A program made the position numbers and the translations under genes. From NCBI RefSeq assembly GCF_051900415.1, contig NZ_JBHZGL010000003.1, forward strand, positions 1 through 64,000: DNA of 64,000 nucleotides, given 5' to 3'. Source of the DNA: Frateuria_A sp051900415 (GTDB lineage Bacteria > Pseudomonadota > Gammaproteobacteria > Xanthomonadales > Rhodanobacteraceae). The notes beneath the pieces are model-generated. The model was not told the origin of the DNA. It ran no database searches and worked only from the letters and a program-made list of their open reading frames with translations. Shown one piece after another: positions 40,009 to 50,726 of this stretch. Each line of letters starts with the position of its first letter. Within the stretch, counting starts at the first letter, position 1.

Positions 40009-41015
40009 ATGACCGGCAAGCCGCGGGTGTGGATCTCGCGTCCCACCTTTCCCGACATCGTCGCCCGCCTGGAACCCCACTTCGAGGTGGCGGCCGGGAC
40101 GGAGGAACGCATGTTCGCGCCGGCGGACCTGGCTTCCGGCTGGCGTCACTCGACGCCGCCATCGTGGGGTTGAACCAGCGCGTCGGGGCGGCCGAAGTGG
40201 CGAGCGCGTCACGCCTGCGCATCGTCGCCAACCTCGCCGTGGGCCATGACAACCTGGACATCCCCGCGCTCACCGCCGCAGGCATCGCGGCGTCCAATAC
40301 GCCGGACGTGCTCAGCGAAAGCGTCGCCGATTACACATGGGCGTTGCTGCTGGGCGCGGCACGCCACATGGGTAACGCCGAGCGCTGGTTGCGGGCAGGG
40401 CACTGGCGCGCCAACGGCTTCAAGGACTGGCTGGGGCTGGACACGCGCGGCCGCACGCTGGGCATCCTGGGCCTGGGGCGTATCGGACAGGCGATCGCGC
40501 GTCGCGCCGCGGGCTTCGGCATGCACGTCATCTATCACAATCGCTCCCGGTTGCCGGCCGCCGTCGAGGCCGGATGCGCCGCGCGTTACGCCGGCAAGCC
40601 CACACTGCTGGCTGAATCGGACTTCCTCGTGCTGGCGGTGCCGTTGACCGGTGAGAGCCGTCATGCGATCGGCGCGGCCGAGCTGGCTGCGATGAAACCC
40701 TCGGCCGTGCTGGTCAACATCGCCCGCGGCGGGATCGTCGATGACGCTGCGCTGGCCGCCGCCCTGGCGGACGGGCGCCTGGCCGCCGCCGCGCTGGACG
40801 TGTTCGAAGGGGAGCCTGCCGTCCATCCGGCGCTGCTCGCGCTCGACAACGTCATCCTGAGCCCGCACATTGCCAGCGCCACCTGGGACACTCGCCGCGC
40901 GATGACCGCGCTGGCGGTGGATAACGTGCTGGCGCTGTTCGGGCATGGCCCGCACGCCGGGCATCCGCCTTCCCTCATCAACCCGGGGGTGCTGGCCGGG
41001 CGGCCGGCATCCTGA
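40009..41015 (+). pseudogene. D-isomer 2-hydroxyacid dehydrogenase, frameshifted
   Basis: The N-terminal part (MTGKPRVWISRPTFPDIVAR to MFAPADLAS) is in one frame; from RLASLDAAIVGLNQ onward it continues in another. A single missing C in CTTCCGG (40136-40138; CTTCCCGG would restore ASRLAS) explains the break. The rest is intact: NAD loop GILGLGRIGQAIARR, catalytic Arg in NIARGGIVDD, and SPHIASATWDTR with the His. Candidate substrates are glyoxylate or hydroxypyruvate. A sequencing error is as likely as true loss. Confidence 0.8.
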
Positions 41016-41044
41016 TCACCTCCCACAAGGCAGAAAGACATCCC

Positions 41045-42076
41045 ATGAGCAAGAAGAGCAGCTACAAGGTCGCCATGGTCGGCGCCACCGGCGCGGTCGG
41101 CGAAACCCTGCTGGGCATCCTGGCCGAGCGCGATTTCCCCGTCGGCGAGCTGGTGCCGCTGGCCAGCGAGCGCTCCGCTGGCGAGAAGATTTCCTTCGGC
41201 GGCAGGCAGGTCACGGTGAAAAACCTGGCCGATTACGATTTCGACGGCGTGGACATCGCCTTCTTTTCCGCCGGCGGCTCGGTCAGCCGCGTGCATGCGC
41301 CGCGTGCGGCGGCGGCCGGCGCCGTGGTGATCGACAACACCTCGGAGTTCCGCTACCAGGACGACATCCCGCTGGTGGTCGCTGAGGTCAACCCGCACGC
41401 CATCGCCGACTACACCACGCGCGGCATCATCGCCAATCCCAACTGCTCGACCATGCAAATGCTGGTGGCGCTGGCGCCGATCCATCGGGCGGTGGGCATC
41501 GAGCGGATCAACGTGGCGACCTACCAGTCCGTTTCGGGCGCCGGGCGCAGCGGAATGGAGGAGCTCGGCCGGGAAACGGCGGCGCTTCTGAGTTTCCAGG
41601 ATGTGGAACCGGGCAAGAAATTCCCGAAGCAGATCGCTTTCAATGTGATCCCGCACATCGACGAGTTCCAGCCAAACGGCTACACCAAAGAAGAAATGAA
41701 GATGGTGTGGGAGACGCGCAAGATCCTGGAGGACGACTCCATTGCGGTGAACCCCACCGCCGTGCGGGTGCCGGTGTTCTACGGCCACGCCGAGGCGGTG
41801 CACGTGGAAACCCGCGACAAGATCGACGCCGACGAGGCCCGCGCGCTGCTGGAGCAGGCCGAGGGTGTGGTGGTCATGGACGAGCGCAAGCCGGGCGGCT
41901 ATCCGACCCCGGTGGGCGATGCCGCCGGCAAGGATCCGGTGTTCGTGGGCCGCATCCGCGAGGACATCTCGCACGAGCGTGGCCTGGATCTGTGGATCGT
42001 GGCCGACAACATCCGCAAGGGCGCCGCGCTCAATGCGGTACAGATCGCCGAACGGCTGATCGAGGATTATCTCTAA
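41045..42076 (+). CDS. asd: Aspartate-semialdehyde dehydrogenase
   Basis: This 343-residue enzyme reduces aspartyl phosphate for lysine, threonine and methionine synthesis. Motifs: VGATGAVGETLLGIL, FFSAGGSVSR, ANPNCSTMQM with the nucleophilic Cys, and QSVSGAGRSGMEEL. The catalytic His lies in FYGHAEAVHVET. The next small gene overlaps the stop (TAATG). Confidence 0.97.
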   Translation: MSKKSSYKVAMVGATGAVGETLLGILAERDFPVGELVPLASERSAGEKISFGGRQVTVKNLADYDFDGVDIAFFSAGGSVSRVHAPRAAAAGAVVIDNTSEFRYQDDIPLVVAEVNPHAIADYTTRGIIANPNCSTMQMLVALAPIHRAVGIERINVATYQSVSGAGRSGMEELGRETAALLSFQDVEPGKKFPKQIAFNVIPHIDEFQPNGYTKEEMKMVWETRKILEDDSIAVNPTAVRVPVFYGHAEAVHVETRDKIDADEARALLEQAEGVVVMDERKPGGYPTPVGDAAGKDPVFVGRIREDISHERGLDLWIVADNIRKGAALNAVQIAERLIEDYL

Positions 42077-42378
42077 TGCGAAAACCCTGGCTCCTGCTAC
42101 CGCTGCTGACCCTCGCCGCGCTGCCGGCCCTTGCCGACGGCGGCCCGGAGCAGGCCGCGGTGGCAGGGCAGCGGGTGCCCCCCAAGGTGCAGTTGCAGCA
42201 ACAGCTGCGGACACGCGGCGCGGAGCTGGCGCAATTGCAGCGCCAGCTTGACGAGCAGGAGTCGCACAGCCGCCAGGCCAACGATCGCCTGAATGAGCAG
42301 GACCGGGAAATCGCCCGGCTGCGCCGTCAGCTGCAGGCCGTGGACGACCATCGCCAGGGAGGCAACGCGGGTCGCTGA
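42076..42378 (+). CDS. Small exported coiled-coil protein
   Basis: This 100-residue product has a signal peptide (MRKPWLLLPLLTLAALPALA) and a Gln/Arg/Leu-rich coiled coil (LQQQLRTRGAELAQLQRQLD, DREIARLRRQLQAV). It overlaps the asd stop by one base and lies ahead of fimV, suggesting an envelope role. I do not recognise a named family. Confidence 0.75.
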   Translation: MRKPWLLLPLLTLAALPALADGGPEQAAVAGQRVPPKVQLQQQLRTRGAELAQLQRQLDEQESHSRQANDRLNEQDREIARLRRQLQAVDDHRQGGNAGR

Positions 42379-42539
42379 CCTGTTGCCGGAACGAGAACAC
42401 GCCGCAGCAATATGCGCTAAGCGGTCGCCGCAGCTATTGTTGATTGGCATTTATATAACTAAAGTGACGCGCGTTCCGGTGTCGCCGCAGCCCGCGGCGA
42501 TGGCATGAAGCGTCTCGGGCGTTTGGGGGAATCGAAGCG

Positions 42540-44855
42540 ATGAATCGTTCGTTGAAACTGTCGATGCTGCTGGCGTTGGCCTTGGGCAGCACCCAGGCCG
42601 CCGCACTCGAGCTGGGCCAGATCCAGGTCAAATCGGCCCTTGGTCAGCCGCTGCTGGCGGAAATTCCGCTGACGCCGGACAGCCCGGCCGAGCTGCGCAA
42701 CCTCACCGCGCGCCTGGCTTCGCCGGAGGATTTCGCCCGCGCCGGCCTTTCCGGCAACCGGCCTGACCTGCCGCTGCAGTTCAGCATCGTGGACGTGGGC
42801 GGTCGCAAGGTGATCCGCATCACCAGCGCCGTCGCGGTCAACGATCCTTACCTCGACCTGCTGGTGGAAGTGGACAACGCATCGGGCCGCAGCCTGCGCG
42901 AATTCCCGGTCCTGCTCGACCCGCCGGGCACCGCGCCGATGACGCCCAGCGCACGCGCGCCACGTGGCACCGCACCCCGCACCGCCGCGCGTCCGGCCAC
43001 GACCGGCTCGACCGCCGCCCCGCCGGCCACCGGTCGCGTGGCCGCCGGCGGGCAGCTCCAGGTCGAGCGCGGCCAGACGCTGTCGGGCATCGCCCGCCAG
43101 GTTGCGCCGGCCGGCGTGGACGCCAGCCAGATGATGCTGGCCCTCAAGCAGGCCAACCCGGACGCGTTCTACCAGGACAACATCAACGCGCTGAAGAGCG
43201 GCGCGGTGCTGCGCGTGCCGACCAGCCAGGAAGCGCAGGCCATGGACGTGGCCGCCGCCATGGCCGAAGTCCGCCGCCAGAACGGTGGCTGGCGCGCCCA
43301 GTCGACCGGTGCGACCACCACCGTGGCCGATGCCGCCACGCGTACGGAAGCCCCCAATGCGCCGGCCAATGCGTCCGCCGACCGGCTGGCGCTGGTGCCT
43401 GCGAAGGAAGGCGGCAAGGGCGCCGGCGCCCAGGGCGGCAAGGGCGATGCAGCCTTGCGCCAGGATCTGATGCGCAGCCAGGAAACCCTCACCACCCTGC
43501 AGCAGCAGAGCGCCGAACTGAAGTCGCGCCTGAAGGATCTGCAGGACATCAACGACAAGAACACCCGCCTGCTTGCGCTCAAGGACAACGAGATCGCGGA
43601 GCTGCAGCACAAGCTCGCCGAAGCCCGCAAGAAGGCCGGCTTGCCGGCCATCGCGTCGACCGCTGCTGCGCCCACCGCCGCGGCGGTCCCCGAATCCACT
43701 GCCAAGCCCGCGGCTTCCGCTTCGGTAGCGGCCACGCCGGCCAAGCCCGGCAGCGTGGGCACGGTGGCTGCAGCCGGCTCCGTCGCGTCGGCGCATAGTG
43801 CCGCGGCGCCGGTCGTCAGCAAGCCGGAAGCCAAGCCGGTCGCCAAGCCGGTGAACAAACCCAGGCCGGTGACACACAAGCCCACGGCGCCCGCCGAAGA
43901 GCCCTGGTTCATGCAGCCGTGGGCGTGGGCCGCCGCGGGTGGTGCTGTCCTGCTGCTGATCCTGCTTGCGCTGCTGGGTCGTCGCCGCAAGCCGGCCGCT
44001 TCCCGCGCCGTGTCCACGGCGCCGTCGCTGGCCGATCGTTTCGGCGCGGCGCCGGATGCGTCCGCCCCGGCGAGCGCGGATCCGGACCAGGACGAGCTGC
44101 TCGACCAGTTGGCCGAGCATCCGGACGACATCGGCCTGCACCTGGAGCTGGTGAGCCTGTACTACTCCCGCCGCGACGTGGAGCACTTCGAGGCCGCGGC
44201 CGAAGCGATGCACGCCCACATCGTCGACCCGCAGCAGGACGAGTGGCAGGACGTGCTCGCCATGGGCGAGGACCTGGTGCCCGGTCATCCGCTGTTTGCC
44301 GGCCAGGGCGCGCAGGACGCGTTCGATTCCCGCGAGGACGAGCGCCAGCACGCAGGCGAGGCGATGGAGCCGTTCGACCTCGACAGCTACGCCAGCCACG
44401 CCGAGGAAACGGCCATCGACGACGAGTCGGCCGGTGGTCAGCGCCCCAAGGTCAGCGAGTACCACTTCGATTTCGATCTCACGCCGCCACGCCCGGCCCA
44501 GGCCCCGGTCGCCGACAGCTCGATGCGCGAGGAGGATGGGGACGAGGATCGGGACGAGGACCTGACGGTGATGCGGGACGTCGAGCCCGCACCGGTGGAA
44601 CACGCGACGCCCTCGACGTGGAACTTCGAAGAGCCGGTGAACGACACCACCGCCTCGGCGGCGGCGGCCGAACCGCAGGAGATGGTCCAGAACCAGTTCA
44701 GCGACGATCCGATCGACACCAAGCTCGACCTGGCCCGCGCCTACATGGACATGGGCGACGCCGATGGTGCCCGCGCCATGCTCGAGGAAGTGATGAACGA
44801 GGGCACGCAGATGCAGAAGGATGCGGCCCAGCGTCTGATCGATTCGCTGTCCTGA
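42540..44855 (+). CDS. fimV: FimV-like peptidoglycan-binding polar hub protein
   Basis: This 771-residue inner-membrane protein is needed in relatives for type IV pilus and polar localisation. Order: signal peptide, FimV N-terminal domain (LELGQIQVKSALGQPLLAEI), a Pro/Ala linker, LysM (VERGQTLSGIARQVAPAG), coiled coil (LKSRLKDLQDINDKNTRLLA), Ala-rich linker, one membrane helix (PWAWAAAGGAVLLLILLALL), an acidic cytoplasmic region, and the C-terminal FimV helix pair (DTKLDLARAYMDMGDADGAR). An AT-rich stretch at about 42435-42460 may hold its promoter. Confidence 0.95.
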   Translation: MNRSLKLSMLLALALGSTQAAALELGQIQVKSALGQPLLAEIPLTPDSPAELRNLTARLASPEDFARAGLSGNRPDLPLQFSIVDVGGRKVIRITSAVAVNDPYLDLLVEVDNASGRSLREFPVLLDPPGTAPMTPSARAPRGTAPRTAARPATTGSTAAPPATGRVAAGGQLQVERGQTLSGIARQVAPAGVDASQMMLALKQANPDAFYQDNINALKSGAVLRVPTSQEAQAMDVAAAMAEVRRQNGGWRAQSTGATTTVADAATRTEAPNAPANASADRLALVPAKEGGKGAGAQGGKGDAALRQDLMRSQETLTTLQQQSAELKSRLKDLQDINDKNTRLLALKDNEIAELQHKLAEARKKAGLPAIASTAAAPTAAAVPESTAKPAASASVAATPAKPGSVGTVAAAGSVASAHSAAAPVVSKPEAKPVAKPVNKPRPVTHKPTAPAEEPWFMQPWAWAAAGGAVLLLILLALLGRRRKPAASRAVSTAPSLADRFGAAPDASAPASADPDQDELLDQLAEHPDDIGLHLELVSLYYSRRDVEHFEAAAEAMHAHIVDPQQDEWQDVLAMGEDLVPGHPLFAGQGAQDAFDSREDERQHAGEAMEPFDLDSYASHAEETAIDDESAGGQRPKVSEYHFDFDLTPPRPAQAPVADSSMREEDGDEDRDEDLTVMRDVEPAPVEHATPSTWNFEEPVNDTTASAAAAEPQEMVQNQFSDDPIDTKLDLARAYMDMGDADGARAMLEEVMNEGTQMQKDAAQRLIDSLS

Positions 44856-44874
44856 GGTCTCCTCCGTTGCTCGC

Positions 44875-44903
44875 GCGAAGGGCCGGCCATGCCGGCCCTT
44901 CGC
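44875..44903 (+). terminator. Strong hairpin after fimV
   Basis: GCGAAGGGCCGGC and GCCGGCCCTTCGC arms (13 bp) with a CAT loop, 20 bases after the fimV stop. No T-run, so termination may need help or be partial. Confidence 0.6.
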
Positions 44904-44960
44904 ATGTCTGGCCGCGTAGACTGGACTCAGGTTTCTCCGTTCCCCGCGCCAGATCGGTTG

Positions 44961-44985
44961 CGGTGGGCTGAAGCCCACCCTACGC
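44961..44985. repeat. REP-like unit, family C
   Basis: GGTGGGCTGAAGCCCACCCT followed by ACG, between the fimV hairpin and truA; same unit as at 15811-15835. Confidence 0.75.
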
Positions 44986-45013
44986 TTCCCGGTTGTTCCG
45001 CAGGACCTCCCGC

Positions 45014-45781
45014 ATGCGCATCGCCCTGGGTGTCGAATACGACGGCACCGATTTCCTCGGTTGGCAGCGCCTGACCCACGGCGCCACTGTGCAAGGCGCG
45101 CTGGAGCAGGCGCTCTCGCGCGTGGCCGCGCAGCCGGTCGCGGTGACCTGTGCCGGCCGCACCGATGCCGGCGTGCATGGGCGTTGCCAGGTAGTCCACT
45201 TCGATACCGAGGTCGAGCGCGACATGCGCGGCTGGGTGCTTGGATCTTGCTCCAACTTGCCCACCTCCGTGGCGGTGTTGTGGGCGAAACCGGTGCTCGA
45301 GACCTTCCACGCCCGCTTCTGCGCGCGCAGCCGACGCTACCGCTACACCATCCTCAACCGCCCGGTACGGGCCGCGCTGGACGCCCGCTACGTCACCTGG
45401 GAGCGGCTGCCGCTGGATGCTGCGGCGATGCACGAGGCGGGACAGGCGCTGCTCGGCGAACACGACTTCTCGGCGTTCCGCGCGGTGTCCTGCCAGGCCG
45501 CGCATGCGCGACGCTGCGTGCTGGGCCTGCACGTACGACGCGAGGGCGAGCAGGTGATCGTCCAGATCGAGGCCAATGCCTTCCTGCACCACATGGTGCG
45601 CAACATCGTCGGCTCGTTGCTGATGGTCGGACGCGGACAGCAGCCAGTCGCGTGGCCGGCCGAACTGCTGGCCGGAAGGAACCGCGAAGTCGCCGGTCCG
45701 ACCGCACCCGCCTCCGGCCTGACGTTCATCGGGCCGCGTTACGAAGCCCACTGGGGCCTGCCGGCAGAGGTGAGCGCATGA
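45014..45781 (+). CDS. truA: tRNA pseudouridine(38-40) synthase
   Basis: This 255-residue enzyme modifies the anticodon arm. GVEYDGTDFLGWQRL at the start, the catalytic Asp in CAGRTDAGVHGRCQVVHFD, and FLHHMVRNIVGSLLMVGRG. The ATG at 45014 gives the canonical MRIALG start. The trpF ATG overlaps its stop (ATGA). Confidence 0.96.
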   Translation: MRIALGVEYDGTDFLGWQRLTHGATVQGALEQALSRVAAQPVAVTCAGRTDAGVHGRCQVVHFDTEVERDMRGWVLGSCSNLPTSVAVLWAKPVLETFHARFCARSRRYRYTILNRPVRAALDARYVTWERLPLDAAAMHEAGQALLGEHDFSAFRAVSCQAAHARRCVLGLHVRREGEQVIVQIEANAFLHHMVRNIVGSLLMVGRGQQPVAWPAELLAGRNREVAGPTAPASGLTFIGPRYEAHWGLPAEVSA

Positions 45782-46413
45782 TCCGCATCAAGTGCTGCGG
45801 CATGACGCGCGTCGAGGACGGCGTGCGGGCCGCCGAACTGGGTGCGGATGCGATCGGCCTGATCTTCACCGCGCGCAGCCGCCGGCGAGTGGACATCGAC
45901 CGGGCACGTGCGATCGTCCGCGCGCTGCCGCCGATGGTCACGCCCGTGGCGTTGTTCATGGACGAGGATGCGGCTTTCGTCGATGAGGTGATTGCCGCCG
46001 TACAGCCGGCGCTGCTGCAGTTCCACGGTGCCGAGCGTGACGAGTGGTGCGCGCAGTTCGGGCGGCCCTACCTTAAGGCCATCGCGATGGGCGAGGGCGC
46101 CGATGCGCTGCCGCGCCTGCGCGCGTATCCCGGCGCCGCGGGCCTGGTACTGGACGGGCACGGCCTGGGCGAGGCGGGCGGCAGCGGCCAGGCGTTCGAC
46201 TGGTCACTGATGCCGCGCGAGCTGGGACAGCCGGTGATCCTCGCTGGTGGCCTGCATCCCGGCAACGTCGCCGAAGCCATCCGCGTCGCACGCCCGTGGG
46301 GCGTGGATGTGTCCAGCGGCATCGAATCGGCACCCGGCATCAAGGACCCGGAACGGTTGGCGGCCTTCATCGCTGCGGCGCGTGCCGCAGATGGGTATGG
46401 CCGGGGCGTTTGA
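45778..46413 (+). CDS. trpF: Phosphoribosylanthranilate isomerase
   Basis: This 211-residue TIM barrel catalyses the third step of tryptophan synthesis. IKCCGMTRVEDGVRAAELGA carries the catalytic Cys; FHGAERDEWC, LVLDGHGLGEAGGSGQAFDW (catalytic Asp) and LAGGLHPGNVAEAI follow, then GVDVSSGIESAPGIKDPERL. Coupled to truA by a four-base overlap. Confidence 0.96.
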   Translation: MIRIKCCGMTRVEDGVRAAELGADAIGLIFTARSRRRVDIDRARAIVRALPPMVTPVALFMDEDAAFVDEVIAAVQPALLQFHGAERDEWCAQFGRPYLKAIAMGEGADALPRLRAYPGAAGLVLDGHGLGEAGGSGQAFDWSLMPRELGQPVILAGGLHPGNVAEAIRVARPWGVDVSSGIESAPGIKDPERLAAFIAAARAADGYGRGV

Positions 46414-46475
46414 TTACGCCGGCGCCACGGAAGTTCGATCGCCCGCGGTCGCCCGCACAGGATGTTGCCCGCGTC

Positions 46476-47360
46476 TCAGTGTCCGGCCAGTTCGTCGCGC
46501 GTCCACGCGGCCAGGGCTTCCAGGCGGGCATCGGCCGCGTGTGCGGTCGCGAGGATCCAGCGACCGCCCGTCTCGCGGAAGCCCCAGGGCGCCAGCAGCC
46601 GGCCGCTGGCCAGGTCGTCGGCCACCAGCGGCTGCGGCGCGATCGCCACACCCAATCCCGCGGCGGCGGCTTCGAGCAGGAAATAGAGGTGCGGCAGCGC
46701 CTGGGCCTGCTGCATGGAATCCGGCGCCAGCCCCATCGCGCGCGCCCAGTCCGGCCAGGCCTGCGGGCGCGAAGCCGTATACAGCAGCGGCTCGTCACAC
46801 AAGGCGGAGGCGGGCAGGGCGCACAGGCGCTCGACATCGGGATGGCGGGGGCTGAGCACAGGGCCGATGCGTTCGGCTCCCAGGTCGTACACCTGCCAGG
46901 ACGCGGGCCAGGGTGGCGCTTCCAGCAGCAGGGCGGCGTCCACCCCAGCCAGGGATGCCGGTTCCTCCTGCGCGGCCAGGTGCAAGGTCAGTGTGGGCAG
47001 TTCGTGCCTCAAACGTTCCAGTCGCGGGATCACCCAGCGCGCCAGCACGCTGCCCGAGCAGCCCAGCACCAGGGGGGCGCCTGCCTGCTCGCGCCGAAGC
47101 CGCGTCCAGCTCTCACGCAGTTGACCGAAAGCGGCGTGGCAGCTTTCCTGCAGGCTCCGCCCGGCGGAGGTCACCTGGATACCCCGGCCCTGACGGACGA
47201 ACAGCGGTTGGCCCAGTGCTTCTTCCAGCGAGCGTACCTGGCGGCTCACGGCGCCGTGGGTAACGTGCAGTTCCTGTGCTGCCAGGCTCATGCTGCCCAG
47301 TCGTGCGGCCGCCTCAAAAGCGCGCAGGGCATGCAGCGAGGGCAGGTCACGCTCGGACAT
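46476..47360 (-). CDS. LysR-family regulator, probable trp regulator (TrpI-like)
   Basis: This 294-residue regulator has an N-terminal winged helix (LPSLHALRAFEAAARLGSMS, LHVTHGAVSRQVRSLEEALG) of the AmpR/GcvA/TrpI subgroup and an effector-binding domain. It lies divergent to trpB, the same arrangement as trpI-trpBA in Pseudomonas, where TrpI responds to indoleglycerol phosphate and activates trpBA. That function is inferred. A perfect inverted repeat at 47362-47380 abuts its own start codon. Confidence 0.85.
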   Translation of the reverse strand: MSERDLPSLHALRAFEAAARLGSMSLAAQELHVTHGAVSRQVRSLEEALGQPLFVRQGRGIQVTSAGRSLQESCHAAFGQLRESWTRLRREQAGAPLVLGCSGSVLARWVIPRLERLRHELPTLTLHLAAQEEPASLAGVDAALLLEAPPWPASWQVYDLGAERIGPVLSPRHPDVERLCALPASALCDEPLLYTASRPQAWPDWARAMGLAPDSMQQAQALPHLYFLLEAAAAGLGVAIAPQPLVADDLASGRLLAPWGFRETGGRWILATAHAADARLEALAAWTRDELAGH

Positions 47361-47361
47361 G

Positions 47362-47380
47362 TTGTGAGTCTAACTCACAA
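47362..47380. promoter_or_regulatory. Inverted-repeat operator between the LysR gene and trpB
   Basis: TTGTGAGTCTAACTCACAA: 7-bp perfect arms with five bases between, fitting the T-N11-A form of LysR operators. It begins one base from the LysR start codon, so binding could block its own transcription or translation, and lies about 95 bases ahead of trpB. Confidence 0.65.
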
Positions 47381-47473
47381 GAAGACGCGAAATTTTCGCT
47401 TTTTCGCGAGCCTGGACGGCACTAAGGTGTGAGCCTTGCGCGGCGCCCCGTCGCTGCCGATTGGAGTATTCCC

Positions 47474-48684
<1,211 letters not shown>

Positions 48685-48685
<1 letters not shown>

Positions 48686-49812
48686 TGCAACGGCTCGCAC
48701 GCGTCGGGATTTTGCTCGTGTTGGCATGGGCCTGGGCTCCTGCCAGCGCCATGCGCCCCCTGATTCCAACGTGCGACATGCGCTATCCGGCGCATCGGAA
48801 CCTCTCCTTGCAGGCGCTGCTCCACATCCTGCGTGCAGGCTCTACCGAGGAGGCTCAATGCGCGACGGGGCATCTGTCCCGCTTTGGCGCGCGCGCAGTC
48901 CCTGGGTTGGAGGCGATGCTGCACTCCAGTCGCGAGAGCGCCCGCGAGATGGCTGTGGCTGGAATCTCCGCGCTAGGTGACCAGGGACTTCCTGCGGTAC
49001 CGCAGTTGCGGTCGTTGCTCGACGATCCGAGCATGCAGGTACGCAGGAGGGTGCTGCAGTCGTTAGCGGCGCTGCGGCCGCGCTCGCAGGCGGTGACGGC
49101 GGATTTGCTGGGGCGCCTGGCTCGTTCGCTAGATCGCGAAGGGGACGACTCGGACCTGATCGTCGCACTTGCGAACGCGGGCGAACTGCCCCCGGAGGCA
49201 CTTGGGCCGCTCACCGCGGCTTTGAACGAGGTGCCCTCATACGACGCGCCCGCGCTCGCTGCGGCCACGGAGGCCATGGGTCACGTGAGGTCGCCGCAGG
49301 CTTTACCTGCACTGGTGGGATTGATCGGCCGTGGCCCCGAGGGGCGCAACTCGCGTGCACCTGTGGTTGTTGGTCATTTCGGCGCCCGTGCACTGCCACT
49401 GCTGATGAGGAGGCTCGCTCTGGCGGGAAGCGGGCGCGAGCGCCAGGACATCCGCTTCGCACTCCGCATCGCGTATCAGGTCATGGAGAGTCCCGGGCTC
49501 ACCGAGTTCTACCAGACCGATCAGGTACTACTGCTGCGAGAGCTCGAAAATGCCGATCCTTCCATCCGCAATCGAGCACTCGACACACTCAGCCGCCTCG
49601 CGCCTGCATTCTCGGCCTTTGCCCGCATCGATCCCGTTTTTCCGGAGGATGTCTCCGTGCTCGCCAGGGCCCGGTGTGACGCTTTGCTCGCGCTGGAAGA
49701 TGAAGCGCTGCCCATGACGGCGGGCGCCGAGCGTGATCGGGTTGCGAAAACGGCGGCGGCACTGCGGGCAACCCAGAGCTTTGCCGCCGCCTGTTCTGTT
49801 CCCATCTATTGA
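48685..49812 (+). CDS. Exported HEAT-repeat protein inserted between trpB and trpA
   Basis: This 375-residue protein has a signal peptide (VGILLVLAWAWAPASA) and HEAT-like helical repeats (LQALLHILRAGSTEEAQCAT, AVPGLEAMLHSSRESAREMA, LPAVPQLRSLLDDPSMQVRR, ALPALVGLIGRG), about seven or eight units. It begins in the trpB stop codon (TGATG) and ends eight bases before trpA, so it is in the same transcript. Codon choice looks more relaxed than in the trp genes. No catalytic motif is seen; a periplasmic scaffold role is a guess. trpB and trpA normally adjoin. Confidence 0.85.
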
Positions 49813-49820
49813 GGCTTGCG

Positions 49821-50621
49821 ATGAACCGCATCGAATCGCGCTTTGCCCGTTTGCGACAGGCGGGTCGCACCGGCCTGATCCCCTTTGTTACTGCCGGTGA
49901 CCCAGCCCCCGAGCATGCGGTGGCGCTGATGCATGCGCTGGTCGCCGCCGGTGCGGACCTGATCGAGTTGGGCGTGCCATTTTCCGATCCGATGGCCGAC
50001 GGCCCGGTGATCCAGCACGCGAGTGAGCGAGCCATCGCCCGGGGCGTGGGCCTCGATGACGTGCTGCGCTGGGTCGGTGAGTTTCGCCAGCACGACGCGG
50101 ACACGCCCGTGGTGTTGATGGGTTACCTCAACCCGATCGAAATGCACGGCTATGCGCGCTTTGCGCAGGATGCCGCACAGGTGGGCGTCGACGGCTTGCT
50201 GATCGTGGATTGCCCGCTGGAGGAGTCCGCCGTGCTGGAGCCGCTGCGTGCCGCCGGGCTGCAGCAGATCCTGCTGGCAGCCCCGACCACCGCACCCGCG
50301 CGTATGGTGAAGTTGTGCGAGGCGGCCCGGGGCTTCCTGTACTATGTGTCGTTCGCCGGCATCACCGGCGCGGCACGGCTGAGCACGGCGGACATTGCCG
50401 CGCGGGTGGCGGAAGTGCGCGCCGGGGCGAAGGCGCCGGTAGCCGTCGGCTTCGGCGTCCGCGATGCGGCAAGCGCGAAAGCGATTGCCGGTTTCGCCGA
50501 CGCCGTGGTCATAGGCAGTGCGCTGGTCGAGCGCCTGGCCGGCGCCACGGCAGCGGACGAAATCGCCACGCGGGCGCGCGAGTTTCTCGCACCCATCCGC
50601 GCGGCCCTGGACGCGCCGTAA
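49821..50621 (+). CDS. trpA: Tryptophan synthase alpha chain
   Basis: This 266-residue TIM barrel cleaves indoleglycerol phosphate. LIPFVTAGDPAPEHAVALM, catalytic Glu in DLIELGVPFSDPMADGPVIQ, catalytic Asp in DGLLIVDCPLEES, YYVSFAGITGAARL and VGFGVRDAASAKAIAGFADA. Start 49821 with a nearby TTGAGG. It needs the beta chain, so the intervening gene must not break co-expression. Confidence 0.97.
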   Translation: MNRIESRFARLRQAGRTGLIPFVTAGDPAPEHAVALMHALVAAGADLIELGVPFSDPMADGPVIQHASERAIARGVGLDDVLRWVGEFRQHDADTPVVLMGYLNPIEMHGYARFAQDAAQVGVDGLLIVDCPLEESAVLEPLRAAGLQQILLAAPTTAPARMVKLCEAARGFLYYVSFAGITGAARLSTADIAARVAEVRAGAKAPVAVGFGVRDAASAKAIAGFADAVVIGSALVERLAGATAADEIATRAREFLAPIRAALDAP

Positions 50622-50726
50622 CCTGTGCCCGCTCCCTTTCGGAGAGGGGCGGGTTTAGGAGCCGGGGCCCGCGACAAGTGACAGACGGTGCCGTCACAAG
50701 CGGCACATGGTTCCAACGAGGTCCCC

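Noticed and set aside
42459..44978. An 839-codon minus-strand open frame opposite fimV
   Set aside because: Low-complexity Gly/Arg/Leu product complementary to fimV, whose signal peptide, LysM and C-terminal domain are clear.
47385..47405. Possible trp attenuator (GCGAAATTTTCGC followed by TTTTT)
   Set aside because: The stem is only five to six pairs and no leader peptide with tandem Trp codons is present before trpB.
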